From NCBI RefSeq assembly GCF_011170125.1, contig NZ_BLLN01000005.1, positions 2,586,501-2,650,500 on the forward strand: DNA of 64,000 nt, given 5' to 3'. Both the position numbers and the translations under genes were made by a program. The notes under the pieces were generated by a model. That model did not search any database. It was given only the letters and a program-made list of their open reading frames with translations, and was not told the DNA's origin. Each line of letters starts with the position of its first letter. Position 1 is the first letter of the stretch. Shown here one piece after another: positions 10,503 to 19,950 of this stretch. Origin of the DNA: Streptomyces diastaticus subsp. diastaticus (lineage in GTDB: Bacteria; Actinomycetota; Actinomycetes; Streptomycetales; Streptomycetaceae).

Positions 10503-12023
10503 TCAGACCAGGCCGAGCCAGTGCAGGGTCCGGCGCACCTCGGCGGGGAGCGGATGGGCGGGCCCGTACCGCTGTTCGGCGTCGTGGAGCAGGCGTAGCA
10601 GGGTGTCCTGGGCGGCCGGGCGGTCGCCGAGGGCGAGCAGCAGGTGGCCGATGCGGCGGCGGACCTCCAGCGGCAGGTCCCGGTCGGTGCTGACGTACTG
10701 GTTCTCGAAGTACGGGAGCAGGGCGCGGTATTCGGCCAGGGCGGCGCCGGGTTCGCCGAGCTGCTCCAGACACTGGGCGGCCTCGTACCGGAACTGGAGG
10801 GAGCGCGGGTCGGCGGTACCGGCCTCGGCGGCGTACTCGTCGGCGAGGCGGCGCAGTTCGGGCAGCGCGCGGCGGTACTGCCCGTCGTCGAGCAGGGTGG
10901 CCGCGTACTGCTTGCGCAGGGTGCGGACGACGGCGGAGTGCTCGCCGTGCTGCCGGGCGGCGGTGGGCAGGATCGCGCCGAGGATGTCGACGGCCTGGGT
11001 GATGCGGCCCTCGCCGAGCAGCCGCTTGACGTCGTCCACGGCGGTGGCGACGTCGGCGCCCTCCCCTCCGCCGGGCGCGGCCGGGGGCCGGCCGGGCCGG
11101 GGCGCGGGCGCGAGCGGGTGGTCGGGCCAGGGAGCGTGCGGGCGCAGGAAGGGCCGGGCCGGGTCGAGCGGGGTGCCGCGCGGGACACCGCGGGCGGGGA
11201 GCAGCGGGGTGAGCGCCTGGTAGACCTCCTGGGCGGAGCCGGGCCGGTCCTGGGGCTCCTTGGCGAGCAGCCGCATGACGAGCGGTTCGAGCCCGTCGGG
11301 CAGCCCGGTGCGCAGCCGGCCGAGCGGCAGCGGCGCCTCGTAGAGGTGGCGGTGGAGGACGCCGAGGACGGTGGCCCCGTCGAACGGCACCGTCCCGCTG
11401 AGCAGTTCGTAGAGGACGATGCCGAGCGCGTACAGGTCGGTGTACGGGCCGACGGCGCCGCCCATGGCCTGTTCGGGGGCCATGTAGGCGGGGCTGCCGA
11501 TGGGCGAGCCGGTGTGGGTGAGGCGGGTGGTGTCGCTGTCCATGACGGAGGCGACGCCGAGGTCGAGGACGGAGATGGTGCCGTCCTGCCGGACCATGAT
11601 GTTCCGCGGCTTGAGGTCGCGGTGGACGATCGGCACGGCGTGCACGGCGGAGAGCACGGCGCACAGCTGGGCGGCGACCGAGACGGCCCACTCCCAGGGG
11701 TACGGCGTGTGCTCGGCGAGGTGGTCGCCGAGGTCGGCTCCGTCCACGAACTGCATGACGAGGTACAACTCGTCGCCCTCGGTCCCCGCGTCGTGCACGG
11801 TCACCAGACCGGGGTGGTCGACCTGGGCGGTGACCCGGCACTCCCGCACGAAGCGGCGGCGCAGCTCCTCGGCCTCGGCTCCGGCCACCCGGTCGGGCCG
11901 CAGCAGCTTGACGGCGACGCGCCGGTCGAGCCGCTGGTCGTAGCCGGTCCACACCTGGCCCATGCCGCCCTGGCCGATGAGGGTGGAGAGTTCGTACCGG
12001 TCGGCGATGATCCGCCCGCTCAA
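10503..12023 (-). CDS. Serine/threonine protein kinase with TPR-like C-terminus
   Basis: A 506-residue soluble kinase. The Gly loop IGQGGMGQVW, VAVKLL lysine, HRDLKPRNIMV catalytic loop, DLG in place of DFG (ISVLDLGVAS) and GSPAYMAPEQ are present in residues 10-270. Residues after 330 form helical repeats (REALPELRRLADEY-like pairs) resembling TPR/anticodon-bundle scaffolds. No transmembrane segment is seen. The TTG start overlaps the stop of the upstream membrane-protein gene and follows GGGAGGG. The DLG variant occurs in active Streptomyces kinases, so activity is plausible. Confidence 0.9.
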   Translation of the reverse strand: MSGRIIADRYELSTLIGQGGMGQVWTGYDQRLDRRVAVKLLRPDRVAGAEAEELRRRFVRECRVTAQVDHPGLVTVHDAGTEGDELYLVMQFVDGADLGDHLAEHTPYPWEWAVSVAAQLCAVLSAVHAVPIVHRDLKPRNIMVRQDGTISVLDLGVASVMDSDTTRLTHTGSPIGSPAYMAPEQAMGGAVGPYTDLYALGIVLYELLSGTVPFDGATVLGVLHRHLYEAPLPLGRLRTGLPDGLEPLVMRLLAKEPQDRPGSAQEVYQALTPLLPARGVPRGTPLDPARPFLRPHAPWPDHPLAPAPRPGRPPAAPGGGEGADVATAVDDVKRLLGEGRITQAVDILGAILPTAARQHGEHSAVVRTLRKQYAATLLDDGQYRRALPELRRLADEYAAEAGTADPRSLQFRYEAAQCLEQLGEPGAALAEYRALLPYFENQYVSTDRDLPLEVRRRIGHLLLALGDRPAAQDTLLRLLHDAEQRYGPAHPLPAEVRRTLHWLGLV

Positions 12024-12763
12024 CGGGAGCCCTCCCGCGGTCCTTCGCCGTGGTCGTCACTGCGGCCGCCGGAGTCGCGCAGGTAGGCGCTGAGTTCGTC
12101 CAGCTCGGCCCGGACCTGGTCGATGCGCGCGGGCCCGCCGGGCGGCGGGGTGCCGGGCGCGGGTCGCGGTCCGGCCGGGCCGGGCGCCGGGGCGGACTGC
12201 GGGCGGGCCCAGGCGTCGCCCGCAGCGGTGGGCGCCGTCGGCGGGGCGTAGTGCTGGGGCTGGGGCTGGGGCTGCTGTGGCCGAGTCTGCTGCGGGTACG
12301 GGCCGGGGCGCTGCGGCATGGGGGCCGTGACGGGTCGGGTGACCGCGGCGTGCGGCGGGTACGGGGCGGCGTACGGCATACCGGGGTGTGCGCCCGGGGC
12401 GCCGGGGCGGCCGGTGCCGTAGAGCTTGCGGTCGTGGCGGATGTCGGCCCAGAGGAAGTACCAGACCACGGCGACCATGTTGAGCAGGGCGAGCATCACC
12501 GACACGTCGTCCAGGACGGTGGCGCTGTCGTCCACGTCGTCACCGGGCATGGCCCCGATCGCGAAGATCCCGACGGCCAGCGAGATGCCCGCCAGCGTCC
12601 AGTCCCGCTTCCTGCGGGTCACCGCGGCCAGCCGTACCAGGGCACCGAAGGCCAGGAAGCCGCAGGTCATCACGGCCAGAGCGGTGAACAGCACCCGCAG
12701 CCAGAGGCGTGCCTCCCTGGACGGACCCTGGGGCCCCGGGGCCACCGGGTAGGTGCTGTGCAT
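12020..12763 (-). CDS. Four-TM protein with Pro/Gln-rich cytoplasmic tail
   Basis: A 247-residue protein. Residues 20-110 contain about three or four hydrophobic segments (LFTALAVMTCGFLAFGALV, TLAGISLAVGIFAIGA, MLALLNMVAVVWYFLW). A 90-residue Pro/Gln/Ala-rich stretch and a short helix (RIDQVRAELDELSAYLRD) follow. No family recognised. It overlaps the kinase gene by four bases, so a partnership with, or phosphorylation by, the kinase is likely. ATG 12763 follows CAGGGAG. Confidence 0.75.
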   Translation of the reverse strand: MHSTYPVAPGPQGPSREARLWLRVLFTALAVMTCGFLAFGALVRLAAVTRRKRDWTLAGISLAVGIFAIGAMPGDDVDDSATVLDDVSVMLALLNMVAVVWYFLWADIRHDRKLYGTGRPGAPGAHPGMPYAAPYPPHAAVTRPVTAPMPQRPGPYPQQTRPQQPQPQPQHYAPPTAPTAAGDAWARPQSAPAPGPAGPRPAPGTPPPGGPARIDQVRAELDELSAYLRDSGGRSDDHGEGPREGSR

Positions 12764-13135
12764 GGGCCTGCTCCCTGAAGGTCGTGGGGGGTCCGCCGGT
12801 ACGGCGTGCGGGTCCGAGCGTATACACCCGTCCGGATGGTCCGGACCCCGTCGTACGGAACCGTTCTTCTCCTGGTGACGCCCTGTGACACGTTCTGGTT
12901 CAGGAGGGCTCCGGTGCGGGCCCGTTCGCCGACGGTGGTCGCGGCCTGGGACGGCCGCCGGGGACGGCACGGCGGAGGCGAAGCCGGCGTCGGCGGAGGG
13001 GCCGAGGATCTCGCAGGCGGAGTGCCTCAAGGTGTTCGTGGAGAGGGGCGCCGCGCCGAAGGAGGAGGCGGTCGCCCACTCCCCCACGCGTGACAGCGGC
13101 GACGCACGGCGACGGCGACGCACGACGACGGCACC
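12764..13135. other. Intergenic region without a recognisable gene
   Basis: About 370 bases between two leftward genes. Open frames exist on both strands but none has a convincing family resemblance or ribosome binding site. The part near 12800-12890 should contain the promoter of the membrane-protein/kinase pair. Confidence 0.4.
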
Positions 13136-13176
13136 GGGCCGGAGTGGGCACCACACGGGGGTGCCCACTCCGGCCC
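13136..13176 (-). terminator. Strong hairpin after the HNH lipoprotein gene
   Basis: Perfect 17-bp arms (13136-13152 and 13160-13176) enclose a 7-base loop, 43 bases beyond the stop codon at 13219. This is a typical actinobacterial terminator without a U-tract. Confidence 0.85.
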
Positions 13177-13218
13177 GGCGCCTCACTGCCCGAAGGGCGT
13201 TCCTCGCCCGGCCCGCGT

Positions 13219-13959
13219 CTACTTCGCGCTGAAACGGTCCGGCGCCTCGGTGGGCGCGTCCCCCTCCGGCAGCTTCTCCTGCGGGCAGCCGTCGAGAATC
13301 GTCCGCATGGCGTCGCGCTCCTCGGCGGTCACCCACACCTCGTACTTCGTCTTCACCGCCACCTGCCCGGCGACATACGCGCACCGGTACGTCCTGTTCG
13401 GCGGCAGCCACTTCGCGGCGTCGCCGTCACCCTTGGCACGGTTGGGGCTCGCGTTCACCGCGAGGAGGTTGAGCGGATCGTTGGCGAAGGCTATGCGCTT
13501 GGCCGGCTCCCACTCCGAAGCCCCCTTCTTCCAGGCGTCGGAGAGGGCGACCAGGTGGTCGATGTCCACCTTGCTGGCGCCGCGCTTGAACTGCACGTCC
13601 TCGCCCGAGTACGGGTCGTCCTTCAGCGTGCCGGAGACCACCACGCAGTCGTCGCCGTCCTTGTACTCCACCTCGGCGAGGTCGCGCTTCAGGATGTCGT
13701 CCCGCGTACCGCAGGAGTTGCCGTCCACGTCGGCCCAGGCCGACCCGAACCGCTCCCGCCCGTACCCGTCCTTGCTCCCCTCGTCCTTCACCGTCAGCGC
13801 CTCCAGCGCCGCCAGCGCCGTCCCGGTGGCGGCTCCGCCCTTGGCGCCCTCCCCGCCGGCCCCGTCACTCCCGGTCGACGGCTCCCCGAGCCCACACCCC
13901 GCGCTCCACAGCAGCGCCCCGACCGCGAGCCCCACCATCCCGTACCGCCGCACCGTCAC
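13219..13959 (-). CDS. Secreted HNH-type nuclease lipoprotein (DUF1524/GmrSD-like)
   Basis: A 246-residue predicted lipoprotein: signal MVGLAVGALLWSAGCG with lipobox SAGC, a Gly/Ala-rich spacer, then a nuclease-like domain. The motif SKVDIDHLVALSDAWKKGA matches the DH of the DUF1524 HNH family, followed by FANDPLNLLAVNASPNRAKGD (the N...N element) and RTYRCAYVAGQVAVKTKYE. Streptomyces carry many such extracellular nucleases, thought to scavenge nucleic acids. Three adjacent in-frame GTG codons (13962, 13959, 13953) make the exact start uncertain. Confidence 0.85.
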   Translation of the reverse strand: MTVRRYGMVGLAVGALLWSAGCGLGEPSTGSDGAGGEGAKGGAATGTALAALEALTVKDEGSKDGYGRERFGSAWADVDGNSCGTRDDILKRDLAEVEYKDGDDCVVVSGTLKDDPYSGEDVQFKRGASKVDIDHLVALSDAWKKGASEWEPAKRIAFANDPLNLLAVNASPNRAKGDGDAAKWLPPNRTYRCAYVAGQVAVKTKYEVWVTAEERDAMRTILDGCPQEKLPEGDAPTEAPDRFSAK

Positions 13960-14145
13960 CACGCACACCCTTCTCTCGCCCTGCCCTGCTTCCGTCCCCG
14001 ATCCCAGAGGCATCCTCCCCTGCGGGGTGACGGGCAGTCGGGCGGGGTGGGGCGTGACGGGGGCGGGGCGGGGGCGCATGGGGATCGGGAGGTGCGTCGG
14101 TATGATCCGACCGCCACGCGGTGCCGAGCGGGTCGGAGGGCCAGG

Positions 14146-14427
14146 GTGACCATCCGCCACACGATCGAACAGGTCGCGGAGCTGCCGCCCGCGCTCGCGG
14201 CCGCCCTCGGGATCTTCGTGCTCGCGCTGATCGTCCTGGTGGCCCGGGGGCTGCTCCGCCTGCCGGACCACACCAGGCTCAGCAGCCCGGAAGCGCGCGA
14301 GCGCGCCCGGCGCCGCACGGAGAGCCGCCGACGGCAGCAGAAGCTGCGCGCACGCCGGGAGTCCCTGCAACGCTGGCCACGCCGACGCTGGATCCGGCTC
14401 CCCCCTGCCGCGCCACCGACACCATGA
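14146..14427 (+). CDS. Small single-pass membrane protein
   Basis: A 93-residue protein starting at GTG after GGAGGG. One hydrophobic segment (ALAAALGIFVLALIVLVARGLL, about residues 18-39) is followed by a strongly basic tail (ERARRRTESRRRQQKLRARR). No family recognised. Its stop overlaps the ATG of the frameshifted ORF at 14424. Confidence 0.55.
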   Translation: MTIRHTIEQVAELPPALAAALGIFVLALIVLVARGLLRLPDHTRLSSPEARERARRRTESRRRQQKLRARRESLQRWPRRRWIRLPPAAPPTP

Positions 14428-14626
14428 CGACCGCCGGCGAGGAACGCGCCGGCGCCGCCCTCGACGCCGGCGAACACCCCGGCGACCACGTCCTCGGGGG
14501 GGCGCGACGCTGGAGCTGGACCTGGCCGCGCCGAGCACGATCCTGGGGGACTGGCGGCGGGCGGTGGAGGACGGTCGCGGGGTCTTGAGGGCCGCGAGTA
14601 GCCCATGGCAGGCTCCCACCGCATGA
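14424..14626 (+). pseudogene. Frameshifted small ORF upstream of the DinB-like gene
   Basis: The ATG at 14424 opens MTTAGEERAGAALDAGEH and reads to a run of seven G at 14496-14502, where the frame is lost. Shifting by one base (one more G, or two fewer) restores a coding-looking continuation ATLELDLAAPSTILGDW, RRAVEDGRGVL, that ends in a TGA overlapping the DinB ATG (ATGA). The double overlap with both neighbours suggests an intact operon gene once existed. The G-run indel could be a real mutation, a phase-variable tract or a sequencing error. No family recognised. Confidence 0.5.
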
Positions 14627-15312
14627 TCGATGAATTCGCGAAGGACAACCTGCACGGGAGACTGCGGCGGGACCGCGAGGCACTGGTCTGGAAGCTGGAC
14701 GGCTTGTCCGAGTACGACACCCGCCGACCGCTGACAGTGACCGGGAGCAACCTCCTCGGCCTGGTCAAACACGTGGCAAACGTCGAGGCCAGGTACTTCG
14801 GCGAGGTGTTCGGCTGCGCTTTTCCGGAACCGCTGCCCCGGTGGCAGGACCACGACGGCAGCGATCTGTGGGCGACTGAGGACGAGAGCCGCGATCAGAT
14901 CATCGATTTCTACCGGCGCACGTGGGAGCACGCGGACGCGAGGATCGAGGAGCTTCCCCTCGATGCGCCCGGCCATGTGCCGTGGTGGCCGGAGCCTCAT
15001 TCCCACACGAACCTGTTCGCCGTCATGGTCCACGTCCTCGGCGAGACCAACCGGCATGCCGGGCACGCCGACATCCTGCGTGAAGGCGTCGACGGCCGAA
15101 CCGGGATGCGCCCCGAACACGAGGTGCAGACCGATGAGGAAGCCCGCGACGCCTACTGCGCGAAGATCGAGCGAGCCGCCAGATCGGCCGCGTCGGCCAA
15201 GCACAGAGGGCCTGTGCCACGTGACCTGATGTTCGATCGGCACGATGGCGGCCGTGAGAGCCGGAGAGGGCGAGGGTGGCCGCCTCGTCCGGGGTGGGGA
15301 GGCGGGCAGTGA
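14623..15312 (+). CDS. DinB-like/DUF664 protein with a non-native C-terminal tail
   Basis: Residues 1-185 match the mycothiol-dependent DinB/DUF664 family: MIDEFAKDNLHGRLRRDREAL, GLVKHVANVEARYFGEVFG (metal His) and VMVHVLGETNRHAGHADILRE (two further His ligands). Proteins of this fold bind a divalent metal and often use mycothiol. The ATG at 14623 is preferred over 14605 because it fits the family start and the ATGA overlap. After CAKIERAARSAASA the frame runs about 40 residues into sequence that on the other strand is a GntR fragment, so the native stop has probably been lost by recombination. Confidence 0.8.
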   Translation: MIDEFAKDNLHGRLRRDREALVWKLDGLSEYDTRRPLTVTGSNLLGLVKHVANVEARYFGEVFGCAFPEPLPRWQDHDGSDLWATEDESRDQIIDFYRRTWEHADARIEELPLDAPGHVPWWPEPHSHTNLFAVMVHVLGETNRHAGHADILREGVDGRTGMRPEHEVQTDEEARDAYCAKIERAARSAASAKHRGPVPRDLMFDRHDGGRESRRGRGWPPRPGWGGGQ

Positions 15313-15721
15313 CGTCCTCCTCGACCCAGGCGCCGACGTGGCCCAGTTCTGCGAGCAGGCGTACCGCTCCCCCGCGGATCTTGGCCGTTCCGGCGAGGGC
15401 GGTCCCCCGGGCGATCGACGCGGGGTAGTAGGTGTCCGTCAGCTCGCAGGGCTCGTCGTCGGCGTACATGATGCGGCGGCGGGCGATCACCGGCTGGCCG
15501 GGCTCCAGTCCCAGCCGCCCGGCGACGAGTTCGGGCGCGGGAACTTCGCCCGCCTGGACGATGCGCTGCGTCCCGCGCCGTCCCTCGGCCCGCGCCTCGG
15601 CCGCCCACGCGTCACCCCCGGCACCGCCTGCCGCGAGATACCTGGCGGACGTACTGGCCCTCTCGGCGTCGCCCACGACCCACCGTCCTCTCGGCTCTTC
15701 CCGCGCGATCCACGGGACCAC
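15247..15721 (-). pseudogene. GntR-family regulator fragment (UTRA domain only)
   Basis: The minus frame contains REEPRGRWVVGDAERASTSA and a UTRA ligand-binding core (GEVPAPELVAGRLGLEPGQ, PVIARRRIMYADDEPCELTD, TYYPASIARGTALAG, EDVTARLPTPDEAATLAL). No winged-helix DNA-binding domain precedes it, and the UTRA domain stops before its last strand at the junction with the DinB tail. Both ends are missing, so this is a remnant that cannot act as a repressor. Confidence 0.75.
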
Positions 15722-15801
15722 ACACCCGGCGACCGTTCCAGACAGCCGAACTCACCCTGGCTGGGATTCGCGCATGTCGGTGGGGAGAGGCGGATGCTCC
15801 C

Positions 15802-15870
15802 GTGTTGATCCTCTCGCAGCCGGTCACCAACGCCGTGGTGCACGGTTCTCCCCCGGAGGACACCCACCGA
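15802..15870 (+). pseudogene. Short HATPase (anti-sigma/regulatory ATPase) remnant
   Basis: The plus frame at 15802 reads VLILSQPVTNAVVHGSPPED, which resembles the N-box of the small Streptomyces ATP-binding regulatory proteins (consensus ELVTNAVVHG). Nothing before or after continues the domain. The assignment rests on about 15 residues and is tentative. Confidence 0.4.
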
Positions 15871-15994
15871 CGTGACCGCCCCTCCGCCTTGGCCACCCCT
15901 GCCCGCGGGCTCCTGGACCTGACATGCCGGCCATGCGCCGAGGGGCGGCCCGTACACCCCGGCCCGCGACCGGGGTGAGAGCCGCCCCGGGCCG

Positions 15995-18900
15995 CTACGA
16001 CCCCAGGATCGACGTCAGGAACTCCCCCACCCAGGACAGCAGCTCCCGCCCCACCACGGGCTTTCCCCCGATCTTCCCGGTCGTGGGTCGCGGGACGAGG
16101 ATCTGGTGGGTGTTGGCCTTGACGACCGTGCGGGGGTAGAGGCGGTTGAGGCGGAGTTGCTGGGATTCCCGGAGTTCCACGGGACCGAAGCGGACGTTGT
16201 TGCCCTGGAGGACGATCTCCGCGACGCCGCACGAGCGGGCGAGCATACGGAGGCCGGCGACGAGGAGGAGGTTCTCGACGGGCTCGGGGAGCTTGCCGTA
16301 GCGGTCGGTGAGTTCCTCGCGGACGGCGCGGATGTCGTCCTCGGTGGTGGCGGAGGCGATGGCGCGGTACGCCTGGAGACGCAGGCGCTCGCCGGGGGCG
16401 TAGTCGTGCGGGACGTGGGCGTCGACGGGGAGTTCGATCTTGACCTCGGGGGCCGGTTCCTCCTCGACCCCGCCGTCGAGGGCCGCACGGTAGTCGGCGA
16501 CGGCCTCGCCGACCATGCGGACGTACAGGTCGAAGCCGACGCCGGCGATGTGGCCGGACTGCTCGCCGCCGAGGAGATTGCCGGCGCCGCGGATCTCCAG
16601 GTCCTTCATGGCGACGTACATGCCGGCGCCCATCTCGGTGTGCTGGGCGATGGTGGCGAGGCGCTCGTGGGCGGTCTCGGTCAGGGGCTTCTCGGGCGGG
16701 TAGAGGAAGTAGGCGTAGCCGCGTTCGCGGCCCCGGCCGACGCGGCCGCGGAGCTGGTGGAGCTGGGAGAGGCCGAAGTTGTCGCCGCGCTCGACGATGA
16801 GGGTGTTGGCGTTGGAGATGTCGATGCCGGACTCCACGATGGTGGTGGAGACCAGGACGTCGAACTTCTTCTCCCAGAAGTCCACGACGACCTGTTCCAG
16901 GGCCTGTTCGGACATCTTCCCGTGGGCGGTGGCGATCCTGGCCTCGGGGACGATCTCGCGGAGCCGGGCGGCGGCCTTGTCGATGGACTCGACCCGGTTG
17001 TGGATGTAGAAGACCTGCCCCTCGCGGAGGAGTTCGCGGCGGATGGCGGCGCCGATCTGCTTCGGGTCGTAGGGGCCGACGAAGGTGAGGACCGGGTGGC
17101 GCTCCTCGGGCGGGGTGGTGATCGTCGACATCTCGCGGATGCCGGTGACCGCCATCTCCAGGGTGCGCGGGATGGGCGTGGCGGACATGGTGAGGACGTC
17201 GACGTTGGCGCGGAGCTTCTTCAGCTGCTCCTTGTGCTCGACGCCGAACCGCTGCTCCTCGTCGACGATGACCAGGCCGAGGTCCTTGAACCTGGTCTCG
17301 GAGGAGAAGAGGCGGTGGGTGCCGATGACGATGTCGACGGAGCCGTCCCGCAGCCCCTCCAGGGTGGCCTTGGCCTCGGCGTCGGACTGGAAGCGGGAGA
17401 GGGCTCGGACGTTCACCGGGAACTGCGCGTACCGCTCGGAGAAGGTGCCGAAGTGCTGCTGCACCAGGAGGGTGGTGGGGACGAGGACGGCGACCTGCTT
17501 GCCGTCCTGGACGGCCTTGAAGGCGGCGCGGACCGCGATCTCGGTCTTGCCGTACCCGACGTCGCCGCAGATCAGACGGTCCATCGGGACCGTCTTCTCC
17601 ATGTCGTCCTTGACCTCGGCGATGGTGGAGAGCTGGTCGGGCGTCTCCATGTACGGGAAGGCGTCCTCCAGTTCGCGCTGCCAGGGGGTGTCCTGGCCGA
17701 AGGCGTGGCCGGGGGCGGCCATCCGGGCCGAGTAGAGCTTGATGAGGTCGGCCGCGATCTCCTTGACGGCCTTCTTCGCGCGCGCCTTGGTCCTGGTCCA
17801 GTCGGCGCCGCCGAGCCGGTGCAGGGTGGGTGCCTCGCCGCCGACGTATTTGGTGACCTGTTCGAGCTGGTCGGTGGGGATGTAGAGGCGGTCGCCGGGC
17901 TGGCCGCGCTTGGCGGGGGCGTACTCGACGAGGAGGTACTCGCGGGTGGCGCCCTGGACGGTGCGCTGGACCATCTCGATGTAGCGGCCCACGCCGTGCT
18001 GCTCGTGGACGATGTAGTCGCCGGGCTCCAGGGTGAGCGGGTCGATGGTCTTGCGGCGCCGGGTGGGCATCCGCTGGCCGTCCTTGCCCGCCGCCTTCTG
18101 GCCGGAGAGGTCGGTCTCGGTGAGCACGGCGAGCTTGAGGCGCTCGTCGGTGAAGCCGTGGTCGATGGCGCCGCAGGCGACGTGGACCACGGACGGGCCG
18201 ATCTCGGCGAGGTCCCCGTCGAGCCGGGCCGGGACGCCCTCGGAGCCCAGCACCTCGACGGTACGGGCGGCGGGGCCGTGCGCCTCGGTGACGAAGACGG
18301 TCCGCCAGCCCTCGCCGAGCCACCGCTTGGTGTCGGCCAGGGCACGGGCGGTGTCACCCCGGTACGTCTCGGGGGCGCGCATCCCCAGTTGCCAGGTGTC
18401 GCCGTCGTACGTCTCCTCGTCGGCGGCGAACGGCGAGACGGACCACCACATCATGCCCAGTTCGCGGGCGCGTTCGCGGACGTCGGCGATCCCCCGCAGG
18501 GAGGCCGCGCCGACGTCGATGGGGGCCTGCCCTCCCTCGGCGGAGGCCGCCCAGGACGCCTGGAGGAATTCGAGGCTGGTGGCGACCAGGTCGGCGGCGC
18601 GGGTACGGACCCGCTCGGGGTCGCAGACCAGGGCCATGGCGCCCTCCGGCAGCACGTCGAGGAGGAGTTCCATCTCGTCGACGAGGACGGGGGCGAGGGA
18701 CTCCATGCCCTCGACGGCGACGCCCTCGGCGATCTTGCCGAGGAGTTCGCCGAGTTCGGGGTGGTCCTCGGCGAGGGCGGCGGCGCGCTCGCGGACCTGG
18801 TCGGTGAGGAGCAGTTCGCGGCAGGGCGGGGCCCACAGGCCGTGCTCGGCGATCTCCAGGGAGCGCTGGTCGGCCACCTTGAAGTAGCGGATCTCCTCGA

Positions 18901-19528
18901 CCTCGTCGCCCCAGAACTCGACGCGGACCGGGTAGTCCTCGGTCGGCGGGAAGACGTCGAGGATGCCGCCGCGCACGGCGAACTCGCCGCGCTTCTCGAC
19001 CAGCTCCACGCGGGAGTACGCGGCGGCGGCCAGGGCGCGGACGACTTCCTCCAGGTCGGTGGTCCGCCCGGCCCTCAGCGCCACCGGCTCCAGGTCGCCG
19101 AGCCCTTTGACCTGCGGCTGGAGCACGGAGCGTACGGAGGCGACGACGACGGAGACCGGGCCGGTCCCGGGGTCGTCGGCGTCCGGGTGGGCGAGGCGGC
19201 GCAGCACGGCGAGGCGGCGGCCGACGGTGTCGGAGCGCGGGGAGAGCCGCTCGTGCGGCAGCGTCTCCCAGGACGGGTACTCCACGATTCCGTCCGGCGG
19301 GAGCAGGGTGCGCAGGGCGGCCGCCAGGTCCTCGGCCTCGCGGCCGGTGGCGGTGACGGCGAGCACGGTGCGGCCGGTCTCGCGGGCGAGGGCGGCGACG
19401 GTGAAGGGCCGCGCGGCGGGCGGGCCGACCAGGTCGGCGGCGAGGAGGTGCCCGTCCCCGGCCGCTTTCAGCGCTTGTGACAGCGCGGGGTCCTCGATCA
19501 CCGCGTCGAGCAGTCCGTGCAGGCTCAT
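15995..19528 (-). CDS. mfd: Transcription-repair coupling factor
   Basis: A full-length 1177-residue Mfd that removes stalled RNA polymerase and recruits UvrA. In order: UvrB-homology N-terminal region (VEYPSWETLPHERLSPRSDT), the RNAP-interacting domain around VHEQHGVGRYIEM, helicase motor with Walker A GDVGYGKTEIAVRA and DEEQRFG, TATPIPRTL, FLYPPEKPLTETAHERL, and the C-terminal TRCF domain. ATG 19528 gives the usual MSLHGLLDAV start. It is a single gene; the region behind it has decayed. Confidence 0.97.
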   Translation of the reverse strand: MSLHGLLDAVIEDPALSQALKAAGDGHLLAADLVGPPAARPFTVAALARETGRTVLAVTATGREAEDLAAALRTLLPPDGIVEYPSWETLPHERLSPRSDTVGRRLAVLRRLAHPDADDPGTGPVSVVVASVRSVLQPQVKGLGDLEPVALRAGRTTDLEEVVRALAAAAYSRVELVEKRGEFAVRGGILDVFPPTEDYPVRVEFWGDEVEEIRYFKVADQRSLEIAEHGLWAPPCRELLLTDQVRERAAALAEDHPELGELLGKIAEGVAVEGMESLAPVLVDEMELLLDVLPEGAMALVCDPERVRTRAADLVATSLEFLQASWAASAEGGQAPIDVGAASLRGIADVRERARELGMMWWSVSPFAADEETYDGDTWQLGMRAPETYRGDTARALADTKRWLGEGWRTVFVTEAHGPAARTVEVLGSEGVPARLDGDLAEIGPSVVHVACGAIDHGFTDERLKLAVLTETDLSGQKAAGKDGQRMPTRRRKTIDPLTLEPGDYIVHEQHGVGRYIEMVQRTVQGATREYLLVEYAPAKRGQPGDRLYIPTDQLEQVTKYVGGEAPTLHRLGGADWTRTKARAKKAVKEIAADLIKLYSARMAAPGHAFGQDTPWQRELEDAFPYMETPDQLSTIAEVKDDMEKTVPMDRLICGDVGYGKTEIAVRAAFKAVQDGKQVAVLVPTTLLVQQHFGTFSERYAQFPVNVRALSRFQSDAEAKATLEGLRDGSVDIVIGTHRLFSSETRFKDLGLVIVDEEQRFGVEHKEQLKKLRANVDVLTMSATPIPRTLEMAVTGIREMSTITTPPEERHPVLTFVGPYDPKQIGAAIRRELLREGQVFYIHNRVESIDKAAARLREIVPEARIATAHGKMSEQALEQVVVDFWEKKFDVLVSTTIVESGIDISNANTLIVERGDNFGLSQLHQLRGRVGRGRERGYAYFLYPPEKPLTETAHERLATIAQHTEMGAGMYVAMKDLEIRGAGNLLGGEQSGHIAGVGFDLYVRMVGEAVADYRAALDGGVEEEPAPEVKIELPVDAHVPHDYAPGERLRLQAYRAIASATTEDDIRAVREELTDRYGKLPEPVENLLLVAGLRMLARSCGVAEIVLQGNNVRFGPVELRESQQLRLNRLYPRTVVKANTHQILVPRPTTGKIGGKPVVGRELLSWVGEFLTSILGS

Positions 19529-19950
19529 GAAGGGATTCCGTCCTCGTCGTCCTCGTCGTCCACCGCGTGCCCGGCGCTCCCTGTACGCGGGGGGCGTCGC
19601 CGCCGGGACGGAGTCGTCACGCCACCGGGGAACACGCGAATGCCCGACACGTCCGACGGGCCGGGGGTCTCCAGCGTACGACGTGCGGCCGCCCGGTGCG
19701 TCCGGCACGGTCCGTCGCGTCCCGCTCGCCCTGGGTGGCCGCCGCCGGGGACGCACGGACGGCGGGCGTCCGGGGTTCACGGGGAACCGGGCACGGTTGG
19801 CTCACTCTTCGCACACAATTCGCACCGCGACCGTCCCCGGTCCCGCCGACAGCGCTTACGCTGGGCCGAAAAAAGCTCGACCGTCCGCGGCACACGACCG
19901 GAGAATCTCCGGAAGGTGCCGCAGGCCCATGACGCAGCCGGGGGCAGAGC
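19529..19950. other. Intergenic region between mfd and the RiPP island regulator
   Basis: About 420 bases between divergent genes. No gene is visible. The stretch 19796-19880 is less GC-rich than its surroundings and holds an AGCG..CGCT palindrome around 19850, so the promoters of mfd and of the LuxR-type gene probably lie here, but I cannot assign -10/-35 boxes. Confidence 0.4.

Noticed and set aside
12885..13232. Plus-strand ORF between the membrane-protein and HNH genes
   Set aside because: It runs through the strong terminator hairpin, has no ribosome binding site and shows no recognisable motif.
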